Shown: positions 17,005-26,373, numbered from the stretch's first letter. The stretch is 64,000 nucleotides of DNA from Spirillospora albida (GCF_000718255.1 NZ_JOFJ01000006.1:186001-250000); one strand, 5' to 3'. The notes: generated from the sequence alone by a model not told the origin. Numbers and translations are program-made.

Positions 17005-17877
17005 ATGAAGCGGACCTCCGCGAAGGAAGCCGCGAAGAACGACGAGGGGCGCATGCCCCTCATGGACCACCTCCGCGAGCTGCGCAACCGGCTGATCAAG
17101 TCGATCCTCGCCCTGCTCGCGGGCACGGTGGCCGGCTGGCTCATGTTCGACCCGGCGTGGGACTTCCTCAAGCAGCCCTACTGCTCGCTGCCGCAGTCGA
17201 ACGTCGTGGACAAGGACGAGTGCTCCCTGTTCGTGAACGGGATCTTCTCGTCGTTCTTCCTGCAGCTGAAGATCTCCTTCATCATCGGGGCGGTCATCTC
17301 CGCGCCGGTCTGGCTGTACCAGCTGTGGGCGTTCGTCGCTCCCGGCCTGTACCGCCGGGAGCGCCGCTGGACGTATGTGTTCCTCGGCGCCGCGATCCCG
17401 CTGTTCTTCGTCGGTACCGCGCTCGCCTACCTGACCGTCGACAAGGGCCTCGCGCTCTTCCTGGGGTTCGTCGCCGACGACGTGAAACCCCTGATCACGG
17501 TGGACAGCTACCTCGGCTACGTGCTGACGATGCTGCTGGTGTTCGGTCTGACGTTCGAACTGCCGCTGTTCGTGACCGTCCTGAACCTGGCCGGGGTGCT
17601 GAGCTCGCAGCGGATCCGCAAGAGCCAGCGGATGGTGATCTTCGGGATCTTCGTGTTCGCGGCGGTCGCGACCCCGAGCCCCGACCCGTTCACGATGATG
17701 GCGCTCGCCATGCCGACCGTCCTGTTGTTCGAGGTCGCCGCGTTCCTGGCGTTCCTCAACGACCGGCGCCGGGCGCTGCGGCCCGACCCGTACGCGGGCC
17801 TGGCGGACGACGAGGCGTCCCCGCTGGACCTCGAGGCGATCGACGCCGAGCTCGAAAAGGGCGACAGAACCCGGTAA
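17005..17877 (+). CDS. tatC: Twin-arginine translocase subunit TatC
   Basis: Receptor subunit of the Tat translocase that recognises the twin-arginine signal. The 290-residue protein has six predicted membrane segments and the family motifs MPLMDHLRELRNRL (residues 15-28), APGLYRRERR and FLAFLNDRRR near the end. A GTG three codons upstream is an alternative start. No TatB gene is present here, as usual for actinobacteria where it lies elsewhere. Confidence 0.95.
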   Translation: MKRTSAKEAAKNDEGRMPLMDHLRELRNRLIKSILALLAGTVAGWLMFDPAWDFLKQPYCSLPQSNVVDKDECSLFVNGIFSSFFLQLKISFIIGAVISAPVWLYQLWAFVAPGLYRRERRWTYVFLGAAIPLFFVGTALAYLTVDKGLALFLGFVADDVKPLITVDSYLGYVLTMLLVFGLTFELPLFVTVLNLAGVLSSQRIRKSQRMVIFGIFVFAAVATPSPDPFTMMALAMPTVLLFEVAAFLAFLNDRRRALRPDPYAGLADDEASPLDLEAIDAELEKGDRTR

Positions 17878-17915
17878 AAGGCGGCCCGAATTCGGAATCG
17901 GAGCGGTCGGAACCG

Positions 17916-17921
17916 TAGGCT
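17916..17921 (+). promoter_or_regulatory. Candidate leaderless -10 element for the helicase gene
   Basis: TAGGCT ends 7 bases before the ATG at 17929. Confidence 0.4.
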
Positions 17922-17928
17922 CGACGGC

Positions 17929-20688
17929 ATGACCACCCCCGACGACGGGCCGTCGCCCGCGCAGCGGTACGCCGAGAACCGGAGGCGCAACGCCGGGCAC
18001 GGCCCCGCCCTGCTCGACTTCAAGACCCTGTACGACTTCGAGCTCGACGCGTTCCAGCTCGAGGCGTGCAAGGCGCTGGAGGACGGCAGCGGCGTGCTGG
18101 TCGCGGCGCCGACCGGATCCGGCAAGACCGTGGTGGGGGAGTTCGCCGTCCACCTCGCGCTGACCAGCGGCACCAAGTGCTTCTACACGACGCCGATCAA
18201 GGCGCTGTCGAACCAGAAGTACGCCGACCTCGTCCGCCGCTACGGGCCGGGGAAGGTCGGGCTGCTCACCGGCGACAACAGCGTCAACGGCGAAGCCCCG
18301 ATCGTCGTGATGACGACCGAGGTCCTGCGGAACATGCTCTACGCGGGGTCGCAGACGCTCGCGGGGCTCGCGTTCGTCGTGATGGACGAGGTGCACTACC
18401 TCGCCGACCGGTTCCGCGGCGCCGTCTGGGAAGAGGTGATCATCCACGTCCCGGACTCGGTCCGGATCGTGGCGCTGTCGGCGACCGTCAGCAACGCCGA
18501 GGAGTTCGGCGAGTGGCTGCACGAGGTCCGCGGCGACACGGCGGTGATCGTGGACGAGCACCGCCCCGTCCCGCTGTTCCAGCACATGCTCGTCGGCACC
18601 CGCCTGTACGACCTGTTCGTCGACACGGGCAAGGGCAAGGACCGGCAGGCGCGGCTGAACCCGCAGCTGACCCGGATGGCGGTCGAGGAGGTCCGGCGCA
18701 ACAAGGTCAACCAGGGCCGCCGGACGGGGCACCGCCGCCAGGCGCGCCCGCAGCGGTTCCGGCCGCCGCACCGCCCCGACGTGATCGACCGCCTCGACCG
18801 CGCCGGGCTGCTGCCCGCGATCACGTTCATCTTCAGCCGGGCCGGCTGCGACGCCGCCGTCCTGCAGTGCCTGAACGCCGGGATCCGGCTCACCTCCAGG
18901 GAGGAGGCCGAGGAGATCCGCGCGCACACCGAGCTGCGGACCGCCGACATCCCCCGCGAGGATTTGCGGATCCTCGGCTACGACGACTTCCTCGCGGCCC
19001 TGGAGCGCGGCGTGGCCGCCCACCACGCCGGGATGCTCCCGACGTTCAAGGAGATCGTCGAGGAGCTGTTCACCCGCGGGCTGATCAAGGCGGTGTTCGC
19101 GACCGAGACGCTCGCGCTCGGCATCAACATGCCGGCCCGCACCGTCGTGATCGAGAAGCTCGACAAGTGGAACGGCGAGGCCCACGTCGACCTCACCCCC
19201 GGCGAGTACACGCAGCTCACCGGACGGGCGGGCCGCCGCGGCATCGACGTGGAGGGGCACGCCGTCGTGGTGTGGGGCCCGAGCGTCGAGCCCGCGTCCG
19301 TCGCCGGGCTCGCGGGCACCCGCACGTACCCGCTGAACTCCAGCTTCCGGCCGTCCTACAACATGGCGGTCAACCTCGTCGGCGCGGTCGGCGTCGAGCG
19401 CGCCCGGACGCTGCTGGAGGAGTCGTTCGCGCAGTTCCAGGCCGACCGGGCCGTCGTCGGGCTGGCCCGGCAGGTCCGCAAGAACGAGGAGGCCCTCGCC
19501 GGGTACGCGAAGGCCGCCGAGTGCCATCTCGGCGACTTCATGGAGTACGCGGCGCTGCGGCGGCGGCTGTCGGACCGGGAGGCGGAGCTGTCGCGCGAGC
19601 GGTCCTCGGCGCGCCGCGCGGAGGCCGCGCGGGCGCTGGAGCACCTGCGGCCCGGTGACGTGATCCTGGTGCCGCAGGGCCGCCGGTCGGGCCTCGCGGT
19701 CGTCCTCGACCCGGGTCTCGGGCGGCGCTCGGACGGCCCGGCGCCGCTCGTCCTGACGGTGAACCGGTCCGTTCAGCGGCTGTCGATCCAGGACTTCCCG
19801 CGCGCGGTGGAGCCGGTCGAGCGGATCCGCATCCCGAAGTCGTTCAGCCCCCGCAACCCGCAGGACCGCCGCGACCTCGCGTCCACGCTGCGGAACAAGT
19901 TCCCGGAGGACGTCCGGGAGCGCAGGCGCGGCCGGGGCGACGCGGCCGCCGCCGACGACGCCGAGATCACGAGCCTGCGGACCGACCTGCGGCGGCACCC
20001 GGTGCACGGCTGCGCCGAGCGCGAGGACCACGCCCGCTGGGCCGAGCGGTACTTCCGGCTGGAGCGCGAGACCGAGCAGCTGCGCCGCCGGGTGGAGGGC
20101 CGCTCCCAGGTGATCGCCCGCACCTTCGACCGGGTCTGCGCCGTCCTCCAGCAGCTCGGCTACCTGGAGGGCGACACGGTCACCGACGCGGGCCGCCGGC
20201 TCGGCCGCATCTACAACGAGCTCGACCTGCTCACCGCCGAGAGCCTGCGCGAGGGCCTGTGGGAGCGGCTCGACCACGCCGAGCTCGCCGCCTGCGTGTC
20301 CGCCCTGGTGTACGAGTCGCGGCAGCCGGACGACGCGGCACCGCCCCGCACCCCGTCCGGGGCGGTGCAGGACGCGCTGGCCGCGATGGTGCGGCTGTGG
20401 GGGCAGCTGGAGGCGGTCGAGCACGACAACCGGGTGTCGTTCCTGCGGGAGCCCGACCTCGGCTTCGCGTGGACGGCGTACCGCTGGGCGAAGGGCGACG
20501 ACCTGGACGAGGTGCTGATGGCGAGCGACCTCACCGCGGGCGACTTCGTCCGGGCCGTCAAGCAGCTCCTCGACCTGCTCGGGCAGATCGTGGACGCGGC
20601 GCCGGAGAACAGCCACCTGCGCAAGACGGCCCGGCGGGCGATGGACGCGATGCGGCGGGGGGTCGTGGCGTACTCGTCGGTGGCCTGA
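17929..20688 (+). CDS. helY: DEVH-box helicase of the Ski2/HelY type
   Basis: ATP-dependent RNA/DNA helicase of 919 residues related to eukaryotic Ski2/Mtr4 and mycobacterial HelY. Motif I APTGSGKT is at about residues 60-67, motif II MDEVHYL near 150, motif III ALSATVSN near 182, and the QLTGRAGRRGID block (motif VI) near 430. The C-terminal DSHCT-type domain follows to the end. Between motifs III and IV an Arg/Pro-rich insert (about 260-285) is seen, as in other actinobacterial members. It closes the conserved pafBC-tatAC block; its exact role is not clear from sequence. Confidence 0.92.
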   Translation: MTTPDDGPSPAQRYAENRRRNAGHGPALLDFKTLYDFELDAFQLEACKALEDGSGVLVAAPTGSGKTVVGEFAVHLALTSGTKCFYTTPIKALSNQKYADLVRRYGPGKVGLLTGDNSVNGEAPIVVMTTEVLRNMLYAGSQTLAGLAFVVMDEVHYLADRFRGAVWEEVIIHVPDSVRIVALSATVSNAEEFGEWLHEVRGDTAVIVDEHRPVPLFQHMLVGTRLYDLFVDTGKGKDRQARLNPQLTRMAVEEVRRNKVNQGRRTGHRRQARPQRFRPPHRPDVIDRLDRAGLLPAITFIFSRAGCDAAVLQCLNAGIRLTSREEAEEIRAHTELRTADIPREDLRILGYDDFLAALERGVAAHHAGMLPTFKEIVEELFTRGLIKAVFATETLALGINMPARTVVIEKLDKWNGEAHVDLTPGEYTQLTGRAGRRGIDVEGHAVVVWGPSVEPASVAGLAGTRTYPLNSSFRPSYNMAVNLVGAVGVERARTLLEESFAQFQADRAVVGLARQVRKNEEALAGYAKAAECHLGDFMEYAALRRRLSDREAELSRERSSARRAEAARALEHLRPGDVILVPQGRRSGLAVVLDPGLGRRSDGPAPLVLTVNRSVQRLSIQDFPRAVEPVERIRIPKSFSPRNPQDRRDLASTLRNKFPEDVRERRRGRGDAAAADDAEITSLRTDLRRHPVHGCAEREDHARWAERYFRLERETEQLRRRVEGRSQVIARTFDRVCAVLQQLGYLEGDTVTDAGRRLGRIYNELDLLTAESLREGLWERLDHAELAACVSALVYESRQPDDAAPPRTPSGAVQDALAAMVRLWGQLEAVEHDNRVSFLREPDLGFAWTAYRWAKGDDLDEVLMASDLTAGDFVRAVKQLLDLLGQIVDAAPENSHLRKTARRAMDAMRRGVVAYSSVA

Positions 20689-20701
20689 GCGGGGCTCGGC
20701 G

Positions 20702-20727
20702 GGCCGGATCCGGCCGCTGATCAGCGG
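20702..20727. terminator. Two abutting perfect palindromes after the helicase gene
   Basis: GGCCGGATCCGGCC (20702-20715) and CCGCTGATCAGCGG (20714-20727) are both perfect 14-bp palindromes sharing two bases. They could serve as a terminator or as a protein binding site. No loop or T-run is present. Confidence 0.35.
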
Positions 20728-20798
20728 AAAGAGCCTCCCGAAGAGTGGGCTTTTCTGCCACAATCGGGACGCTCCGGATCCCGAGAAAGGTGTCACCC

Positions 20799-21158
20799 GT
20801 GGCCCTCCGCGACAAGCTGCACGCCAACGCCGCCCCCCATCTGCGGCCCGGCGAGAAGATCGAGGCGGCGTTCTGCGCCCAGTCCGTCAACCCGTACTGG
20901 ATCCTGGTCTCCTACCTGATCCTCGTCTTCGCGAACTCCTACCGCGTGGTCGTGGTGACAAACCAGCGCATCCTGGTGTGCCGGTCGGGCCGCATGACGA
21001 TGACCCCCGTCAAGGAGGTGCTGCGGGAGCTGCCGCGCTCGACCCGGATCGGGCAGCCCAAGGGGCTGTGGTGGAGCACCGACGCGCTCGGCGAGAAGCT
21101 CTACATCCACAAGCGGTTCCACAAGGACGTCGCCGCCGCCGACGGCTCGGCCGCCTGA
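20799..21158 (+). CDS. Small PH-like/hypothetical protein
   Basis: Protein of 119 residues. It starts with a short polar segment, has a hydrophobic stretch (about 35-50, VNPYWILVSYLILVF) and then strand-rich sequence (YRVVVVTNQRILVCRSGRM) of the kind found in bacterial PH-like domains. Function unknown. GTG at 20799 is preceded by GAAAGG with 8-base spacing; an in-frame ATG at 20745 would add 18 residues and is less likely. It lies alone between the helicase and an ABC exporter. Confidence 0.65.
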   Translation: MALRDKLHANAAPHLRPGEKIEAAFCAQSVNPYWILVSYLILVFANSYRVVVVTNQRILVCRSGRMTMTPVKEVLRELPRSTRIGQPKGLWWSTDALGEKLYIHKRFHKDVAAADGSAA

Positions 21159-21175
21159 CGCCCCGACGCGTCCCC

Positions 21176-21191
21176 GGGGCGGTGCCGCCCC
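21176..21191 (+). terminator. Short GC hairpin before the ABC transporter genes
   Basis: GGGGCG-GTGC-CGCCCC forms a 6-bp stem with a tetraloop 17 bp after the upstream stop. A TAGGGT hexamer at 21206-21211 then gives a candidate promoter for the ABC genes. Confidence 0.35.
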
Positions 21192-21248
21192 GTCGCGGGG
21201 CGCGTTAGGGTAAAGACGATCACATTCGTCGACGCCCGGGACGTGCGC

Positions 21249-22187
21249 ATGATCGAGGCGGAGCACCTCACCAAACGGTACGGCGCCAAGACCGCCGTGG
21301 ACGATCTGACCTTCACCGTCCCGCCGGGCCGGGTGACGGGCTTCCTCGGCCCGAACGGCGCGGGCAAGTCCACCACCATGCGGCTGCTGCTGGGCCTGGA
21401 CCGGCCCCACCAGGGTCACGCGCGGATCAACGGGCGGCGCTACTCGGACCTGGAGCAGCCGCTGCGCGAGGTGGGCGCGCTGCTGGAGGCGCGCGCCGTC
21501 CACACCGGCCGCAGCGCCTACAACCATCTGCTGTGCCTGGCGCAGACGCAGGGGATCGGCCGCAAGCGGGTCGACGAGGTCGTCGAGCTGGTCGGGCTCA
21601 CCGACGTGGCGCGCCGGCGCGCGGGCGGGTTCTCGCTCGGCATGGGGCAGCGGCTCGGGATCGCGGCGGCGCTGCTCGGCGACCCCCGCGTCCTGATCCT
21701 GGACGAGCCGGTCAACGGCCTCGACCCCGAGGGCATCATCTGGATCCGGACGCTGATGCAGCGGCTCGCCGCGCAGGGCCGGACGGTGTTCGTGTCGAGC
21801 CATCTGATGAACGAGATGGCGGTGACCGCCGACCACCTCATCGTCATCGGCCGGGGCCGCCTCATCGCGGACTGCTCGACCGAGGAGTTCATCGAGCGCA
21901 GCACCAAGAAGGCGGTCGTGGTGCGCAGCCCCGACGCCGCGCGCCTCACCGAGGTCCTCGCCGCCGAGGGCGGGAAGGTGGAGCCCGGCGCCGACGGGCT
22001 GCTCACCGTGACGGACGTGGAGGCGCCCCGGATCGGGGAGCTGGCCGCCGCCGGGGGGATCGTCCTGCACGAGCTGACGCCGACCCGCGGTTCGCTGGAG
22101 GCGGCGTTCATGGAACTGACCCGCGAGAGCGTCGAGTACGGCGCCGGCACGGACGCCGCGGGCATCGAGACGGAGGACCGCACATGA
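21249..22187 (+). CDS. ABC transporter ATP-binding protein (exporter type)
   Basis: Cytoplasmic ATPase of 312 residues that powers the membrane protein encoded next. Walker A GPNGAGKS is near residue 40, the signature is degenerate (SLGMGQRLGIAAALL instead of LSGGQ), and Walker B VLILDEPVNGLDPEG is near 155, with the H-switch SSHLMNE after it. This pattern is typical of the CcmA/BcrA-like group involved in drug or lantibiotic export. The ATG at 21249 gives the usual N-terminus; an in-frame GTG two codons earlier is possible. The stop overlaps the permease start by 4 bases. Confidence 0.9.
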   Translation: MIEAEHLTKRYGAKTAVDDLTFTVPPGRVTGFLGPNGAGKSTTMRLLLGLDRPHQGHARINGRRYSDLEQPLREVGALLEARAVHTGRSAYNHLLCLAQTQGIGRKRVDEVVELVGLTDVARRRAGGFSLGMGQRLGIAAALLGDPRVLILDEPVNGLDPEGIIWIRTLMQRLAAQGRTVFVSSHLMNEMAVTADHLIVIGRGRLIADCSTEEFIERSTKKAVVVRSPDAARLTEVLAAEGGKVEPGADGLLTVTDVEAPRIGELAAAGGIVLHELTPTRGSLEAAFMELTRESVEYGAGTDAAGIETEDRT

Positions 22188-23020
22188 CCGGCGCCGCGGA
22201 CACCGCCCCCACTCCCGCCACGGTCCCGGGCCGCCGTCCCGGGTTCGGGCGGCTGCTGGTCGCCGAGTGGACGAAGCTGCGCTCGGTGCGCTCCACCCTG
22301 TGGTCGCTCCTCCTGCTCGTCCTGGTCTCCCTGGGCTTCACCGCGCTGTTCACGTCGCTGACGATGGCGACGTGGGACGACATGACCGACGCCGACCGCG
22401 TCTCGGTACAGGCCGACCCGGTCGGTTTCATCCTCGGCAGCGGCATGTTCCTCGGCCAGCTGGCGATCTGCGTCCTCGGCGTCCTCGTGATGGCGTCGGA
22501 GTACTCGACCGGGATGATCCGGGCGAGCCTGCTCGCGGTGCCGCGCCGGCTGCCCATGCTGGCGGCGAAGGCGATCGTGTTCGCGCTGGTGGTCCTGGTC
22601 GTCGGCGTCGCGGTGTCGTTCGGGTCGTTCTTCCTCGGCGAGGCGATCGTCGGCGGGAAGGTCCCGGTGTCGCTCGGCGACGACGGCGTGCTGCGCGCGG
22701 TGTTCGGCGGCGGCCTGTACCTGGCGATGCTCGGCCTGTTCTCGCTGGCGATCGGCGCGATCGTCCGGCACCCGGCGGGCGGCATCACGGGCGTGATCGG
22801 GTTCGTCCTGGTGCTCGCGCCGCTCACCAACCTGCTGCCCGGCACGATCGGCGACTACGTGCACGACTACCTGCCGTCGGAGGCCGGCGTCATGATCGCC
22901 ACGACGCACCAGGGCGAGGACGCCCTGCTCGGCCCGTGGCAGGGCTACGGCGTCTTCGCGCTCTGGACGTTCGCCCTGCTGGTCCTCGCCGGGTTGCTGC
23001 TGAAGCGCCGCGACGCCTGA
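22184..23020 (+). CDS. ABC exporter membrane protein
   Basis: Membrane partner of the preceding ATPase, 278 residues with about six membrane helices. It opens with a Pro/Ala-rich tail and the common LLVAEWTKLRSVRSTLWSLLLL motif of ABC-2-type permeases, which marks the first helix. The substrate is unknown. It is followed directly by the right end of a TnpB element, which may have landed in what was the 3' flank of this operon. Confidence 0.87.
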   Translation: MTGAADTAPTPATVPGRRPGFGRLLVAEWTKLRSVRSTLWSLLLLVLVSLGFTALFTSLTMATWDDMTDADRVSVQADPVGFILGSGMFLGQLAICVLGVLVMASEYSTGMIRASLLAVPRRLPMLAAKAIVFALVVLVVGVAVSFGSFFLGEAIVGGKVPVSLGDDGVLRAVFGGGLYLAMLGLFSLAIGAIVRHPAGGITGVIGFVLVLAPLTNLLPGTIGDYVHDYLPSEAGVMIATTHQGEDALLGPWQGYGVFALWTFALLVLAGLLLKRRDA

Positions 23021-23044
23021 CCGCCGCCGGGGCTCAGGAGCGGG

Positions 23045-23159
23045 TCAACTACTCGGCTCCGAGGGGCCGAGATTGCAGGCTCGGTCCGACAGGGCTCTGC
23101 TTACGCTCCCGACTGCCCTCGACGGTGGGGCGGTGACGGGTCGCATCCACCCGCTCCGG
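23045..23159 (-). ncRNA. Candidate right-end RNA (omega RNA) of the TnpB element
   Basis: TnpB nucleases use a guide RNA transcribed from the 3' end of tnpB through the right end of the element. The 115 bp after the tnpB stop hold two hairpins: 23075-23100 (GCAGGCTC paired with GGGCTCTGC, one bulge) and, at the very end, 23052-23071 with a 6-bp perfect stem. The guide would be the flank just beyond about 23045. The exact RNA ends are inferred from the general layout of such elements. Confidence 0.4.
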
Positions 23160-24332
23160 CTAGCGGTAGTGCTGGGCCGGGGCGGGGTCGGGCATGTTGA
23201 CGAAGGCCCACGCCGAGCGTGCGCGGTCGCGGACGTTGACCCCGGCGACGACGTCGGCGGGCCCAGCGAGACCGCACCGGCGACACATGAAGTGATCCCG
23301 GCTGCGGCGGTTGCCGCGGTCGGTGTGGCCGCAGCGCGGGCAGCGCTGGGAGGTGTAGGCCGCATCCACCTCCAGGAACGGCACCCCGGCGAAGCGTGCC
23401 TTGTAGGCGATGAACTCACCCAGCTGATGGAACGGCCAGGACGACAGGCGCGCCCGCTGGTCGCGAGAAACCGTGACCCGGTCGCGGATCCCACTCAGGT
23501 CTTCGAGTGCGATCCCGCGTCCGGTGCGTGCCGCGACGGCGACGACCTGCTTGGACACTTTGTGATTCATGTGGGTGGCGTGCCGGGACTCCCGCCGCGC
23601 CCGCTTTTCCAACAACCTCACCGCCGACCGGGTCTTCTTGGCCTGCAGTTCGGCGCGTTTGCGGGCCTGCCACCGCCGGTACCGCTCCAAGCGGCGGCCC
23701 TGATGGTTATCACCATCGGAAGTGGTGGCCAGATTCACAATGCCGCGGTCGACGCCAATCCAGTCGACCGGCTCGAAAACCTCCGGGTCGGGGATGTCGC
23801 AGGTGGCGATCAGGAGCCACTTTCCGTCCCGCCGCACCAGGTCCGACTCGCCGTGCCGGTGGTCGTTCAGGGTCTTGGCCTGGACGGGGGAGCACGCGAA
23901 CCGCAGGCCCTTCATCCGGCCCGCCACCGTCCAGATACTGACCGTGCCCGCGTCCAACTGCCACGACAGGTTGCGGTCGTCGAAGGTGTGGGCCGCATCG
24001 GTCCGGAAGGTGATCGGTTTGGACTCGGCCTTGCGGCGCCGCTTGGAGTCCGGGCCGCCGAGACGGCCGTTGCGGATGTTCCCGCGCAGGGTGGCGTAGG
24101 CGTTCACCACCCGTTTGATCACATGCTGGGCGGCCTGCGCACCCAGCCCGGCGGCCTTCAGGTCGCTGCACACCAGGCGGCGCAGCGGAATCTCCCGCGC
24201 CTTGAGCCCGAACTCGGCGAACGCCGCACCCGAGACCCGGTTGGCGGCCACGTTGACCGCGTCCAGGGTCGCCTCGAGTGCCGCCGCCTGCTCGGGCGTC
24301 GGCACCAGCTTCACCTGGACGACGATCTTCAC
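23160..24332 (-). CDS. tnpB: RNA-guided nuclease TnpB (IS1341-type)
   Basis: Transposon-encoded RuvC-type nuclease, the ancestor group of Cas12. The 390-residue protein has the N-terminal wedge/HTH region, the split RuvC site D195 (GVDRGIVN), E277 (IALEDLSG) and D360 (GPADVVAGVN), and an intact zinc ribbon with C331, C334, C350 and C353. All catalytic residues are present, so it may be active. The GTG start follows TACGGT (24345-24340) by 7 bases, a leaderless layout. Codon use and GC look like the host, so the insertion is old or from a related genome. Confidence 0.9.
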   Translation of the reverse strand: MKIVVQVKLVPTPEQAAALEATLDAVNVAANRVSGAAFAEFGLKAREIPLRRLVCSDLKAAGLGAQAAQHVIKRVVNAYATLRGNIRNGRLGGPDSKRRRKAESKPITFRTDAAHTFDDRNLSWQLDAGTVSIWTVAGRMKGLRFACSPVQAKTLNDHRHGESDLVRRDGKWLLIATCDIPDPEVFEPVDWIGVDRGIVNLATTSDGDNHQGRRLERYRRWQARKRAELQAKKTRSAVRLLEKRARRESRHATHMNHKVSKQVVAVAARTGRGIALEDLSGIRDRVTVSRDQRARLSSWPFHQLGEFIAYKARFAGVPFLEVDAAYTSQRCPRCGHTDRGNRRSRDHFMCRRCGLAGPADVVAGVNVRDRARSAWAFVNMPDPAPAQHYR

Positions 24333-24454
24333 ATTCGTGACCGTAGCATTGCCCTCCGTCACCACGCTGGGGGATCGGCCGATCCATGCGGCGCTGCGCG
24401 CCGGGCACGACGGAAGCGATTCCTCCCGGGCCCTGAAGAACTGGTCTGCTCTCG

Positions 24455-26242
24455 TTAGGAGCGGCTGAACAGTTCCTGGGCCTTGGTCTTCAGGCCCTTC
24501 CGCACGACTCCGTAGGCGTCGGGATCGCCCTTGATGATGGCCTCGGCGACGTCCTTGAGCTGCTCGAACCGCGTGTGCGGCGGGATCGGCGGGATGTCGG
24601 GGTCGCAGTGCACGTCCAGCAGGACGGGGCGGTCCGCGGCCAGCACCCGGTCCCACGCGGGCCCGATCTGGCCGGGCTCGTCGACGACGACGCCCTCCAG
24701 GCCGGCGGCCCGCGCGACCGCGGCGTAGTCGATGTCGGGGAGCGTCTGCGACTCCTCGAACTTGGGCGCGCCGCCCATCGCGCGCAGCTCCCAGGTGACC
24801 TGGTTGAGGTCGTTGTTGTGCAGCACCGCGATGACGAGGCGCTGGTCGCTCCACCGCTCCCGGTAGCGGGCGATGGTGAGCAGCTCCGCCATCCCGTTCA
24901 TCTGCATGGCGCCGTCCCCGACCAGGGCGATCACTGGACGGGACGGGTGGGCGAACTTCGCGCCGATCGCGTACGGGACGGCCGGGCCCATCGTGGCGAG
25001 CGTGCCCGACAGCGAGCCGCGCATGCCGTCGCGGAACCGCAGGTCCCGGGCGTACCAGTTCGCGGCGGACCCGGAGTCGGCCGTGACGATGGCGTCCTCG
25101 GGCAGCCGGGACGACAGCTCCCAGAACAGCAGCATCGGGTTGATCGGGTCGGCCTCCACGCGGGCCTGCCGCTCGACGGTGTCCCACCACTCGGCCACGT
25201 TGCCCTCGATGGTCTCCCGCCACGACCGGTCGTCCTTGCGGCGGAGGCGGGGGATGAGGGAGCGCAGCGTGCTCGCGGCGTCCCCGACAAGGTTGACCTC
25301 GGTCGGGTAGCGCATGCCGACGAGGCGCCCGTCGATGTCGATCTGGACGGCCCGCGCCGACCCGAACTCCGGCAGGAACTGCGTGTACGGGAAGTTCGAC
25401 CCGACGATCAGCAGCGTGTCGCAGTCGCGCATCAGCTCGTAGGACGGCCGGGTGCCGAGCAGCCCGATCGCCCCGGTCACGTACGGCAGGTCGTCGGGCA
25501 GGACGTCCTTGCCGAGCAGCGCCTTCGCGATCCCGGCCCCGGTGATGTCGGCGACCTCGCGGACCTCGGCGGCGGCGGACCGGGCGCCCTGCCCGATCAG
25601 CATCGCGACCCTGGACCCGGCGTTGATCACCTCGGCGGCGCGGGCGATCTGGTCCTCCGGCGCGATCGTGACGGGCGGCGCGTACCCCGGCACCGACGAC
25701 GGGACGTGCTTGAACGCGTGCCCGGGGGGCGAGTACGGCAGCTCCTGCAGGTCGGCCGGCACGATGACGGCGGTCGGGCAGCGCTCGGCCTGCGCGATCC
25801 GCAGGGCGCGGTCGATCAGGTTGGGGAACTGCTCGGGGACGGTCGCCATGTGGACGTACTCGCTGGCCACGTCCTTGAACAGGGACAGCAGGTCGATCTC
25901 CTGCTGGTAGTGGCCGCCCATCGCGGTGCGGGCCGTCTGCCCGACGATCGCGACGACGGGGACGTGGTCCAGCTTGGCGTCGTACAGGCCGTTCAGCAGG
26001 TGGACGGCACCGGGCCCGCTCGTCGCCATGCAGACGCCGGGCAGGCCGCTGAACTTGGCGTAGCCCACGGCCTGGAAGGCCGACATCTCCTCGTGCCGGG
26101 ACTGGATGAAGCGGGGCCGGTCGTCCGCCCGGCCGAACGCCGCGAGCAGCCCGTTGATCCCGTCGCCCGGATATCCGAACACCTGCTCGACGCCCCAGTC
26201 GCGGAGCCGTTCGAGGATGTGGTCGGCGACCAGCTTCGCCAT
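24455..26242 (-). CDS. Thiamine-diphosphate enzyme, pyruvate oxidase/dehydrogenase (PoxB) type
   Basis: Predicted to decarboxylate pyruvate to acetate using thiamine diphosphate and FAD; the close relationship is to PoxB, but acetolactate synthase-like relatives cannot be fully excluded. The 595-residue protein has the cofactor-activating glutamate in SRHEEMSAFQA (about 50), the FAD-type central domain (about 190-330) and the thiamine motif GDGAMQMNGMAELL ending in HNN (about 425-460). GAGGGAG 6-7 bases before this ATG favours it over an ATG five codons upstream. It is divergent from the DUF4142 lipoprotein gene. Confidence 0.85.
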   Translation of the reverse strand: MAKLVADHILERLRDWGVEQVFGYPGDGINGLLAAFGRADDRPRFIQSRHEEMSAFQAVGYAKFSGLPGVCMATSGPGAVHLLNGLYDAKLDHVPVVAIVGQTARTAMGGHYQQEIDLLSLFKDVASEYVHMATVPEQFPNLIDRALRIAQAERCPTAVIVPADLQELPYSPPGHAFKHVPSSVPGYAPPVTIAPEDQIARAAEVINAGSRVAMLIGQGARSAAAEVREVADITGAGIAKALLGKDVLPDDLPYVTGAIGLLGTRPSYELMRDCDTLLIVGSNFPYTQFLPEFGSARAVQIDIDGRLVGMRYPTEVNLVGDAASTLRSLIPRLRRKDDRSWRETIEGNVAEWWDTVERQARVEADPINPMLLFWELSSRLPEDAIVTADSGSAANWYARDLRFRDGMRGSLSGTLATMGPAVPYAIGAKFAHPSRPVIALVGDGAMQMNGMAELLTIARYRERWSDQRLVIAVLHNNDLNQVTWELRAMGGAPKFEESQTLPDIDYAAVARAAGLEGVVVDEPGQIGPAWDRVLAADRPVLLDVHCDPDIPPIPPHTRFEQLKDVAEAIIKGDPDAYGVVRKGLKTKAQELFSRS

Positions 26243-26373
26243 GTGGCACTCCCTCATCGGTTCCCGGGCGGCCTCCGCCCGTCAAGGGGTGCGCTTCCCG
26301 GGGCACGGGATCGAAACCCCGGACCCTCGGGATCACCGCCGGACGACCCTGGGCGAACCGGGCGGCGGCGCGG

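Larger units (their letters stand above)
23045..24402 (-). mobile_element. IS200/IS605-group element carrying only tnpB
   Basis: A tnpB gene flanked by hairpins and without any tnpA, so an IS1341-type element that needs a transposase in trans or is immobile. On the right (low-coordinate) side a CTCGGC/GCCGAG hairpin lies at 23052-23071; on the left a GATCGGCCGATC palindrome lies at 24373-24384 and a GGCGC-TGC-GCGCC hairpin at 24390-24402. The exact ends are not defined; coordinates given are the outermost hairpins I can see. The element sits between the ABC permease and the pyruvate-oxidase-like gene. Confidence 0.6.
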
